From an uncultured Eubacteriales bacterium (GTDB lineage Bacteria > Bacillota > Clostridia > Oscillospirales > CAG-272): a stretch of DNA of 5,480 nucleotides. Made by a program: the position numbers and the translations under genes. The notes under the pieces were generated by a model. The model worked only from the letters and a program-made list of their open reading frames with translations, was not told the origin of the DNA and searched no databases. The stretch lies in NCBI GenBank assembly GCA_934467435.1, contig CAKSLR010000087.1:1-5480 (forward strand), read 5' to 3'. Below are positions 1 to 5,480 of the stretch, in pieces. Each line of letters opens with the position of its first letter. The first letter of the stretch is position 1.

Positions 1-1553
1 CTCTCGGGATCGGTGATCTTCATCTCTTCCACCTTTTCGGCTTGCAGAAACACCTCCGCACCGAGCGAATCCTCCTGCCCGTTCTTATCACGGATGCCGA
101 AAACCACCACTTCCGCCACATACGGAATTTTGCCGAGGTAACCCTCGATTTCCTCGGGGAATACGTTCTTGCCGTTGCTCAGCACAATCAGGTTCTTTTT
201 GCGCCCGGTAATCATAAGTTGCCCTGCTTTGTTGAACTTGCCGTAGTCGCCGGTGTGGAACCAACCGTCCGCCTCCAGCACTTCTGCCGTCTGTTCCGGG
301 CGCTTATAATAGCCTTTCATCACGACATCGCCACGCACACAAATTTCCCCGTCGCCGTCCTCGCTGACGTCGTCCAGCCGGATTTCGCAGCAGGGGAGGG
401 GGTAACCGACCGAGGTGCAGTCGTTATCTTCCCAACGGTTGACGCTGACCAGCGGCGAACACTCGGTGATGCCGTAGCCGTTGAACACGTCAATGCCGAT
501 GGAACTGAAGAAGGCGCCGAGTTCGGGGCGAATGGGGGCGCCGCCGCAGATAATCATATTCAGGTTGCCGCCGAAGGAGTCAAGAATCTTGCCGAAGAGC
601 TTTTTGCGGCGGTCAATGCCGATTTTGCGCAGGGCGTTGGAAGATTTTATGAGGGCAGAAAACGCCAGCCCCTTGCCTTCCTTTTCCACAGTCGCCCAGA
701 TCTTTTTATAGAATGCCTCAAGAAACGCGGGCACAAGCTGGATATAGTCCGGCTTGTAGAGCTGCAGGTTGCGGCTGACGACCCGCAGGTTCTCATTGAT
801 ACAGAGCGTGGAATGATAGTGAATGGCAACCAGAAGACCGGGAATGGCTTCATAGGTGTGGTGGTACGGCAGTACCGAAAGACCGACTCTGCCCGGCGTG
901 CAGACCTGCAGCCCGTAATACACGCTGCTGCACAGATTGTGCTCGGTCAGCATAACCCCCTTCGCCATACCCGTGGTGCCGGAGGTATAAACCAGCATGG
1001 CAAGATCCTCTTCCGGGCGGCTCTCTTCTTCAAAGGCGTGTGAGCCGGCTTCCCGCAGGGAATACCCGTGGGCAAGCAGTTCTTCGTAGGAGAGGAAACG
1101 GTCGCCGTCGCCCTCACAGCCGATACCGATAAAATACCGGATGCTGCCGAATTCGGCAAGACGGTCGCGTAAAAGTGCCTCATGCTTTTTGGTATAGAAA
1201 AGCACGGTGCTGTCGCTGTCAAACAGCACGGTCATAAAGTCCGCGTCCGGCAGTTCCTTGTCAATCGGCACATAAACGCCGGCACTCTGCAAAACGGTCA
1301 GATAAACGGTAATCCACGCATAACTGTTTTCGCCGCACATGGCAATGTGCTCATGGCTGACGCCCAGCCCTGCCAGCGCCTCTCCCAGCGCCAGGGTGTC
1401 TTCCCGGAACTCGCGGAATGTCACTTCACGAATGGCATCACCGTCGCGGTACTTATAAGCAACCTGATCCCCTGCCTCTTTCACGGCGTTGGCAAGCATC
1501 CATTTGATGGACTTCACGGGGAGAATATCGGGATTTCCGATCGGTTTTTCCAT
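1..1553 (-). CDS. AMP-forming long-chain acyl-CoA synthetase (ANL superfamily), 3' end cut by window edge
   Basis: This reading frame starts at the ATG at 1553-1551 and stays open for 517 codons to the window edge, so the C-terminus is missing. The family activates a fatty acid with ATP to an acyl-adenylate and transfers it to CoA in the cytoplasm or at the membrane. Seen in the translation: the phosphate-binding loop YTSGTTGMAKG (residues 189-199), LPYHHTYE (228-235), the adenine/magnesium motif NGYGITECSP (358-367), the ribose-binding WFHTGD (431-436), and the hinge-region GRKKNLIVLSNGKNVFPEEI (450-469). The last pattern is typical of the long-chain fatty acyl-CoA synthetase group (COG1022-like). 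The C-terminal domain with the catalytic lysine lies mostly beyond the edge. The loop residue usually proline (TGxPKG) is Ala197 here, a known type of variation. The ribosome binding site GGAGG at 1565-1561 supports the start. The gene is divergent from the methyltransferase operon. The substrate chain length cannot be read from the sequence. Confidence 0.93.
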   Translation of the reverse strand, partial: MEKPIGNPDILPVKSIKWMLANAVKEAGDQVAYKYRDGDAIREVTFREFREDTLALGEALAGLGVSHEHIAMCGENSYAWITVYLTVLQSAGVYVPIDKELPDADFMTVLFDSDSTVLFYTKKHEALLRDRLAEFGSIRYFIGIGCEGDGDRFLSYEELLAHGYSLREAGSHAFEEESRPEEDLAMLVYTSGTTGMAKGVMLTEHNLCSSVYYGLQVCTPGRVGLSVLPYHHTYEAIPGLLVAIHYHSTLCINENLRVVSRNLQLYKPDYIQLVPAFLEAFYKKIWATVEKEGKGLAFSALIKSSNALRKIGIDRRKKLFGKILDSFGGNLNMIICGGAPIRPELGAFFSSIGIDVFNGYGITECSPLVSVNRWEDNDCTSVGYPLPCCEIRLDDVSEDGDGEICVRGDVVMKGYYKRPEQTAEVLEADGWFHTGDYGKFNKAGQLMITGRKKNLIVLSNGKNVFPEEIEGYLGKIPYVAEVVVFGIRDKNGQEDSLGAEVFLQAEKVEEMKITDPE

Positions 1554-1560
1554 AAGTGTA

Positions 1561-1565
1561 CCTCC
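1561..1565 (-). promoter_or_regulatory. Ribosome binding site of the acyl-CoA synthetase gene
   Basis: The minus strand reads GGAGGT followed by ACACTT and then ATG, an almost ideal Shine-Dalgarno at normal spacing. It fixes the start at 1553. Confidence 0.85.
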
Positions 1566-1594
1566 ATTTTTGCTTTATCATGATTTTATGAACG

Positions 1595-1634
1595 GTTTTC
1601 AAAACTTATCAAATCTAGTTTTCAATACTAGTAT
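1595..1634. promoter_or_regulatory. Operator-like palindromes at the acyl-CoA synthetase promoter
   Basis: Three overlapping symmetric elements are visible. ATACTAGTAT at 1625-1634 is a perfect 10-bp palindrome covering most of the -10 box. CTAGT at 1615-1619 and ACTAG at 1627-1631 form an inverted repeat with a 7-bp gap, giving CTAGTTTTCAATACTAG. GTTTTCAAAAC at 1595-1605 is symmetric around its central C, and a near copy, GTTTTCAATAC (10 of 11 bases), lies at 1618-1628, 23 bp or about two helical turns away. A dimeric repressor bound here would block the minus-strand promoter. Fatty-acid genes are often controlled by such repressors (for example FapR or TetR-type FadR), but I do not recognise the exact consensus of a known regulator. 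Chance symmetry in AT-rich DNA remains possible. Confidence 0.45.
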
Positions 1635-1658
1635 AGCAAATTTATTTTATTTTGTCAA
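1630..1658 (-). promoter_or_regulatory. SigA/sigma-70-type promoter of the acyl-CoA synthetase gene
   Basis: On the minus strand a perfect -35 box TTGACA (1658-1653) is followed by a 17-bp AT-rich spacer and the -10 box TATACT (1635-1630), one mismatch from consensus. The predicted transcript starts near 1622-1624 and has a leader of about 70 bases before the ATG at 1553. This is one of the best promoter matches possible by eye. The -10 box is embedded in a palindrome described separately. Confidence 0.8.
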
Positions 1659-1686
1659 GGGGAATTTGAAAAAAAGCAGGAAAGGC

Positions 1687-1715
1687 TTGCAATATCGGGG
1701 GAAAAATAGTATAAT
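1687..1715 (+). promoter_or_regulatory. SigA/sigma-70-type promoter of the rlmD operon
   Basis: The -35 box TTGCAA (1687-1692; four of six consensus bases) is followed by exactly 17 bp and a perfect -10 box TATAAT (1710-1715). The expected transcription start is near 1721-1723, giving a leader of about 38 bases to the ATG at 1760. No other good promoter was seen ahead of the later genes of the operon, so this one probably drives all four. Confidence 0.75.
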
Positions 1716-1749
1716 GAGGGAGTGAATTCAAGAATGTGAAAAGGCAAAC

Positions 1750-1754
1750 GGAGG
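1750..1754 (+). promoter_or_regulatory. Ribosome binding site that selects the ATG at 1760 for rlmD
   Basis: GGAGG lies 5 bases ahead of the ATG at 1760. The in-frame GTG at 1736, which would add eight residues, has no Shine-Dalgarno at usable spacing and sits only about 14 bases after the predicted transcription start. The ATG is therefore preferred. Confidence 0.8.
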
Positions 1755-1759
1755 GTGAT

Positions 1760-3148
1760 ATGTTGCGCAAAAACGATCTCTGCCGTGTGGAGATCACGGA
1801 ACTGAATAACCTCGGCTTCGGCGTTGGGCGGGTAGACGGCATGGTGATGTTCGTTTCGCACGCAGTGGACGGCGATGTGGTTGAGGCGCGGGTGGTGCGC
1901 GTGGCGGCTGGATATGCGGTCGGGCGTACCGAACGGATTCTTTCCCCTTCTATCCACCGTGTACCCTCTCCCTGTGCCGCCAAAGGATGTGGCGGCTGTG
2001 CTTATCTGACCGTTTCTGCGGCGCACGAGGCAGAGATCAAACGCGAGAGCGTTGCCGCCGCGTTTGCGCGGGCAGGGGTATCCATCCGGGTGAATCCGCT
2101 GGTTACGACCGGGGAACGCTACCATTATCGCAACAAGGCACAGTACCCTGTGGCGGCAAAAAAGGACGGCGGCGTTGCCATCGGTTTTTTTGCCCCCAAA
2201 AGCCACCGGGTGGTAGAGGCAGAGGATTGCCTGCTCGGCGACCCCGCGTTTTCGCCGATTCTCCGTTGCCTGCACGAATGGATTGACCGCTATCACATTC
2301 CCCCGTATCGGGAAGAGGACGGCAGCGGGCTGCTGCGCCATATTTACCTGCGTGCGGGAAAGGCGACGGGGGAAATTCTTTTGGTTTTGGTGGTCAACGG
2401 TGCGTACCTGCCGCGGGAAGAGGAACTGGTGGCGGAGTTGCGCGAAAGATTTCCTGCCATTGTGGGGATCCTGCTCAATCGGAATGAGGCGGATACCAAT
2501 GTCATTTGTGGGGAAGAGTACCGTACGCTTTGGGGAAAGCCATATCTGAGAGACGTTTTGTGCGGGGTGACGCTGCATCTTTCTCCTGCCTCGTTTTATC
2601 AGGTGAATCATGATGCGGCAGAACTCCTATACCGTCGGGCGCGGGAACTTGCTGCTCTGCGTGGGGATGAGCTGTTGCTTGACCTTTTCTGTGGGGTAGG
2701 GAGCATCGGGCTCTCCATGGCAGACGGAGTGCGGGAAGTGATCGGCGTGGAGATCGTGGAAAGCGCGGTGCGCTGCGCGGCGGAAAATGCCGCACAAAAC
2801 GGCATCCGCAACGCCTCCTTTTACTGCGGGGATGCCACGGAAACCGAGGGGTTGCTTGCCGCGGCGGAACGGGAACGGGGCGCGCGCATTCTGCCGGATG
2901 TGGTGATTCTTGACCCGCCCCGCCGCGGCTGTGACGCGGCACTGCTTTCGTACCTTGCCCGCCTTGCCCCCTCCCGCGTCATCTATATTTCCTGTAACCC
3001 CGAAACGCTTGCACGGGACATGAAGATTCTTGCCCCCCTCGGCTATACCGCGGAGGAAGTCACCCCCTTTGATCTCTTCCCCTGTACGGGGCATGTGGAA
3101 GCGTTGGTGTGCCTGCGGCGGAGGGCAGACCAGGAGAAGATAAGTTAA
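1760..3148 (+). CDS. rlmD: 23S rRNA (uracil-C5)-methyltransferase, RlmD/RumA family
   Basis: A 462-residue cytoplasmic enzyme that transfers a methyl group from S-adenosylmethionine to C5 of a uracil in 23S rRNA. E. coli RlmD modifies U1939; Gram-positive relatives (RlmCD) can modify both U747 and U1939, so the exact target is not certain. An N-terminal TRAM-type RNA-binding region (about 3-62) precedes an Fe4S4 cysteine set, C72, C77 and C80 (CAAKGCGGC), with C157 as the likely fourth ligand. The methyltransferase domain shows SFYQVN (278-283), the SAM loop LDLFCGVGSIGLSMA (307-321), LDPPRRGCD (384-392), the catalytic nucleophile C412 in YISCNPETLARD, and the probable base E447 in HVEALVCL. 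The C412-to-E447 distance of 35 equals that between C389 and E424 of E. coli RumA. Length is normal for the family. The stop codon overlaps the next start by one base (TAATG), implying coupled translation. Confidence 0.93.
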   Translation: MLRKNDLCRVEITELNNLGFGVGRVDGMVMFVSHAVDGDVVEARVVRVAAGYAVGRTERILSPSIHRVPSPCAAKGCGGCAYLTVSAAHEAEIKRESVAAAFARAGVSIRVNPLVTTGERYHYRNKAQYPVAAKKDGGVAIGFFAPKSHRVVEAEDCLLGDPAFSPILRCLHEWIDRYHIPPYREEDGSGLLRHIYLRAGKATGEILLVLVVNGAYLPREEELVAELRERFPAIVGILLNRNEADTNVICGEEYRTLWGKPYLRDVLCGVTLHLSPASFYQVNHDAAELLYRRARELAALRGDELLLDLFCGVGSIGLSMADGVREVIGVEIVESAVRCAAENAAQNGIRNASFYCGDATETEGLLAAAERERGARILPDVVILDPPRRGCDAALLSYLARLAPSRVIYISCNPETLARDMKILAPLGYTAEEVTPFDLFPCTGHVEALVCLRRRADQEKIS

Positions 3149-3789
3149 TGCAGGATGGTGTTCTGCGCATTCTGCTGCCACGGGCAGAGGGGGCGGATCT
3201 TTCCCCCTATGCCGCGGCGCTTACGGCGGCGGGTGCAGCATGGGCTTGTGAGACCGATGACCCGCTGACCTTTGACGGACTGCTGCTGACGCCCGCTGCG
3301 GACGAGCAAACGGCAAAAATGTTGGGAATGCGGTTTGCCGACCATGCCCTGCCGATTTTCGCGCTCGGCTGTGCGGCGCTTTGGCTGAATGAAATTTTCG
3401 GCGGCAGGCGCGGGGATGGCAAGCCGGGTGTGATCGGGCGTCATACGCTGCACACGAGAGCGGACAGTTTGTTTTACGATTTGTACGACACGGAGTTTAC
3501 GTCCCCTTTCGCCACCCGCCCCGGCATTGCTGCCTGCGGGTGGGGGATATGCCCCGCAGCATGGGGAGAGGACGGCGTGACAGAGGGGTTTGTGCATACC
3601 GCACTCCCCGTGTTCGGTGCGCTTTTTGCCCTGCCTTTGCAGGGGGAAGGGGGATATGCACCGGGGCTGCCGCTTTACCGTTATTTTCTTTGTCTGTGCC
3701 GCGAAAAAAGCGGGCGGATGTACCCCGCTTACCGCCGCGACCCGGATGTTCGGTTTGCCCTGGGGATGTTAGACGAGGAGGATGTATGA
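3148..3789 (+). CDS. Degenerate peptidase C26-like protein (class I glutamine amidotransferase fold, probably inactive)
   Basis: A 213-residue cytoplasmic protein without signal peptide or membrane segment. The ATG at 3148 follows AGGAG (3132-3136) and overlaps the rlmD stop. Its plan matches gamma-glutamyl-GABA hydrolases (peptidase C26). FDGLLLTPAAD (42-52) corresponds to the usual DGLLLPGGGD, LPIFALGCAALWLNEIFGG (68-86) to LPVLGICRGMQLLNVALGG, and EDGVTEGFVHTALPVFGALFALP (141-163) to DGVVEA...PFVLGVQWHPE. In a gapless comparison the nucleophile cysteine is G74 (a cysteine follows at 75), the histidine is A161, the glutamate is P163, and the glycine-rich oxyanion loop is PAA. The block between the first two motifs is also shorter than usual, and the total is below the family's roughly 240-250 residues. 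The homology is my reading of motif order, not a search. A non-catalytic binding or regulatory role is inferred; the ligand is unknown. The frame is intact, with overlaps on both sides, so this is not an obvious pseudogene. Confidence 0.7.
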   Translation: MQDGVLRILLPRAEGADLSPYAAALTAAGAAWACETDDPLTFDGLLLTPAADEQTAKMLGMRFADHALPIFALGCAALWLNEIFGGRRGDGKPGVIGRHTLHTRADSLFYDLYDTEFTSPFATRPGIAACGWGICPAAWGEDGVTEGFVHTALPVFGALFALPLQGEGGYAPGLPLYRYFLCLCREKSGRMYPAYRRDPDVRFALGMLDEEDV

Positions 3790-5018
3790 AGTCTTTGCGG
3801 GAGTTATATCGGATCGGGATCGGTCCGTCCAGTTCGCACACCATGGCGCCCGAACAGGCGGCGCGCCGCATCCGGGCGATGTACCCCGATGCCCGCTACC
3901 GTGTCACGCTTTACGGTTCGCTTGCCCTGACCGGGCACGGCCACGGAACCGACGCAGTGCTGCGGCGGGTGCTGGGGGAGGGGAGCGAGATTGTTTTTGA
4001 CCGGGAGACAACCGATCTGCCGCACCCCAACACGATGGATTTTACCGTGTATCCTGTCGGCGGTGCGCCCGTGGTACGACGGGTTTACAGCGTCGGCGGC
4101 GGCGCAATCCGCTTTGAAGGGGAGGCGGCGTACGATCCGCCCGAGGTATATGCCGAGGGGAGTTTCGGGGAGATCCGCGCCTTTTGCGAAGAAAAAAACA
4201 TCCGCCTGCCCGATTATGTCGGGATACAGGAACCAGAGGTCTTTTCCTATCTGCACATGGTGTGGGAACAGATGAAGGAAACCGTTGCGGCGGGGCTGGC
4301 GGCGGAGGGAATTCTGCCGGGCGGATTGAATGTGCAGCGCAAGGCAAAACTGCTGTTTTGCGAGAACCGTGCGGACGAAGCGCCTGAAACGCGCGAAAAC
4401 CGGTTGGTTTGTGCCTATGCCTTTGCTGCGGCGGAACAAAACGCCGCCGGCGGAACGGTGGTGACCGCCCCGACCTGCGGGGCAAGTGGCGTTCTGCCGG
4501 CGGTGCTGTGTTATATGCAGAAAAAACACGGGTTTTCGGACGATGCCATCGTGCGGGCGCTGGCAACGGCAGGCGTGGTGGGCAATCTGATCAAGACCAA
4601 TGCCTCCATCAGCGGGGCGGAGTGCGGTTGCCAGGCGGAAATCGGCTCTGCCTGCTCCATGGCGGCGGCGGGGCTTTGCGAGTTGTTTTCCATGCGGCTG
4701 TGTGAGATTGAGTATGCCGCCGAGGTTGCAATGGAACATCATCTCGGGCTGACCTGTGACCCGGTATGGGGGCTGGTGCAGATTCCCTGCATCGAGCGGA
4801 ACGCCGTTGCCGCCATGCGGGCGATTCAGGCGTATTCACTTGCCGGATTCTTATCGGATACGCGGCGTGTTTCGCTTGACACGGTGATCCGCACCATGTA
4901 CGAGACCGGGCGCGATCTTTCCCGCTCCTACCGGGAAACCGGCGAGGGCGGGCTTGCCAAACTGTATGAAAATCGCCCGCCGGTCGGGGAAGGGGCGAGC
5001 GGGGAGAGGAGTTATTGA
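3786..5018 (+). CDS. sdaA: L-serine ammonia-lyase (L-serine dehydratase), iron-sulfur dependent, single chain
   Basis: A 410-residue cytoplasmic enzyme that deaminates L-serine to pyruvate and ammonia using an Fe4S4 cluster instead of pyridoxal phosphate. The beta domain is N-terminal (about 1-150), with the serine-binding motif GIGPSSSHTMAP (11-22) and LYGSLALTGHGHGTD (42-56). The alpha domain follows (about 155-395), with VVTAPTCGASGVLPAVL (225-241), SISGAECGCQAEIGSACSMA (274-293) and LTCDPVWGLVQIPCIERN (322-339). Probable cluster ligands are C282, C324 and C335. Their spacings of 42 and 11 match those of C343, C385 and C396 in the Legionella enzyme. The chain is shorter than E. coli SdaA (about 454) but fits the compact fused form seen in anaerobes. 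It ends in GERSY, so the C-terminal cysteine tail that plugs the active site in the Legionella enzyme is absent. The start is set by GAGGAGG (3775-3781) and by a four-base ATGA overlap with the upstream gene. A longer in-frame extension back to 3540 overlaps that gene and lacks family motifs. Confidence 0.94.
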   Translation: MKSLRELYRIGIGPSSSHTMAPEQAARRIRAMYPDARYRVTLYGSLALTGHGHGTDAVLRRVLGEGSEIVFDRETTDLPHPNTMDFTVYPVGGAPVVRRVYSVGGGAIRFEGEAAYDPPEVYAEGSFGEIRAFCEEKNIRLPDYVGIQEPEVFSYLHMVWEQMKETVAAGLAAEGILPGGLNVQRKAKLLFCENRADEAPETRENRLVCAYAFAAAEQNAAGGTVVTAPTCGASGVLPAVLCYMQKKHGFSDDAIVRALATAGVVGNLIKTNASISGAECGCQAEIGSACSMAAAGLCELFSMRLCEIEYAAEVAMEHHLGLTCDPVWGLVQIPCIERNAVAAMRAIQAYSLAGFLSDTRRVSLDTVIRTMYETGRDLSRSYRETGEGGLAKLYENRPPVGEGASGERSY

Positions 5019-5480
5019 TGGAGTGGATATCGCAATGCCTGTGGGTCTTTTTGCTCTCTATGACCCCGGTGCTGGAACTTCGTGCCGCCATTCCGCTCGG
5101 GGCGGGGTTGGGGCTGCCGCTTTGGCTGAATTATACCGTTTGCGTGCTCGGCAATTTTTTGCCGGTGCCGTTCATTTTGCTGTTTATCCGCCGCATTCTT
5201 GCCTGGATGAAAAGCACAAAGCACCTGTCGCGGCTGGCGCTGTGGCTGGAGGAAAAGGCGCAGCGCGGCGGAGAAAAGGTCATGCGTTACGCCTCGGTAG
5301 GGCTGGTGCTGTTCGTTGCCGTTCCGCTCCCCGGCACGGGGGCGTGGACGGGCGCATTGGTGGCGGCGCTTCTCGATATGCGGATGAAGTACGCGCTGCC
5401 CGCCATCTTTGCGGGGGTGGCGATTGCCGGCTGTATGATGTCGCTCGCATCCTATGGCGTGGTCAATCTCTTCCGCGTAT
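5018..5480 (+). CDS. Small multidrug-export family membrane protein (COG2426/PF06695-like), 3' end cut by window edge
   Basis: The frame starts at the ATG at 5018, overlapping the serine dehydratase stop by one base (TGATG), behind AGGAG at 5007-5011. It is open for 154 codons to the window edge, and the family is about 150-190 residues, so little is missing. Hydrophobic segments lie near residues 4-18, 36-59, 92-118 and 127-148. The diagnostic pieces are SMTPVLELRAAIPLGAGLGL (14-33), with the conserved glutamate E20 and arginine R22, and VAVPLPGTGAWTGALVAALL (100-119), a small-residue-rich likely re-entrant segment. A positively charged amphipathic stretch (about 58-90) separates the two halves. 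The family is named as a putative small multidrug exporter, but its substrate is essentially unproven. Its place as the last visible gene of a serine-degrading operon is suggestive only. More genes may follow beyond the edge. Confidence 0.85.
   Translation, partial: MEWISQCLWVFLLSMTPVLELRAAIPLGAGLGLPLWLNYTVCVLGNFLPVPFILLFIRRILAWMKSTKHLSRLALWLEEKAQRGGEKVMRYASVGLVLFVAVPLPGTGAWTGALVAALLDMRMKYALPAIFAGVAIAGCMMSLASYGVVNLFRV

Noticed and set aside
42..1043. A 333-codon open frame on the plus strand
   Set aside because: It is antisense to the acyl-CoA synthetase, whose motifs run uninterrupted on the other strand. The translation shows no recognisable domain and there is no good ribosome binding site.
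1660..1700. Possible transcription terminator in the divergent region
   Set aside because: No GC-rich hairpin followed by a T-run was found on either strand, and a divergent layout needs none.
1655..2611. A 318-codon open frame on the minus strand
   Set aside because: It lies antisense to the first half of rlmD and crosses the promoter region. It is a by-product of GC-rich codon bias and has no family motifs.
3540..3785. An 82-residue N-terminal extension of the serine dehydratase
   Set aside because: It overlaps the C26-like gene in another frame and has no family motifs. The ATG at 3786 has an excellent Shine-Dalgarno and begins exactly where the family's N-terminus begins.
3804..4742. 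A 312-codon open frame on the minus strand
   Set aside because: It lies wholly antisense to the serine dehydratase, whose catalytic and cluster motifs are clear. The translation looks like a basic, low-information shadow.
4986..5009. G-run cluster resembling a G-quadruplex just before the exporter start
   Set aside because: Three GGGG runs and a GG are present, but they encode glycine-rich codons and part of the Shine-Dalgarno. Similar G-runs are scattered through the plus-strand genes, so nothing marks this one out.

Overview
The window comes from a moderately high-GC bacterium. Strong Shine-Dalgarno sequences, sigma-70/SigA-type promoters with 17-bp spacers, tightly overlapping genes and a single-chain iron-sulfur L-serine dehydratase of about 410 residues suggest a Clostridia-class Firmicute, perhaps Oscillospiraceae-like. 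This placement is an inference from gene style, not a taxonomic result. No RNA genes, mobile elements, CRISPR arrays or long repeats were seen.

Layout: positions 1-1553 hold, on the minus strand, most of an AMP-forming acyl-CoA synthetase cut by the left edge of the window. Positions 1554-1759 are an AT-rich divergent control region. It holds one good promoter for each direction, and operator-like palindromes overlap the -10 box and early transcript of the synthetase gene. From 1760 to the right edge, four plus-strand genes overlap by 1, 4 and 1 bases. In order they are an iron-sulfur 23S rRNA uracil-5-methyltransferase (RlmD/RumA family), a 213-residue protein that looks like a catalytically dead peptidase C26 (glutamine-amidotransferase fold), an iron-sulfur L-serine ammonia-lyase, and a small multidrug-export family membrane protein that runs off the right edge.

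The four plus-strand genes probably form one transcript from the promoter at 1687-1715, with translation coupled at each junction. Their functions do not form an obvious pathway. Two of the enzymes (the methyltransferase and the dehydratase) carry the cysteines for an Fe4S4 cluster. The dehydratase converts L-serine to pyruvate and ammonia. The most unusual item is the degenerate C26-like protein: all recognisable active-site positions are changed, yet it keeps an intact reading frame and ribosome binding site inside a compact operon.
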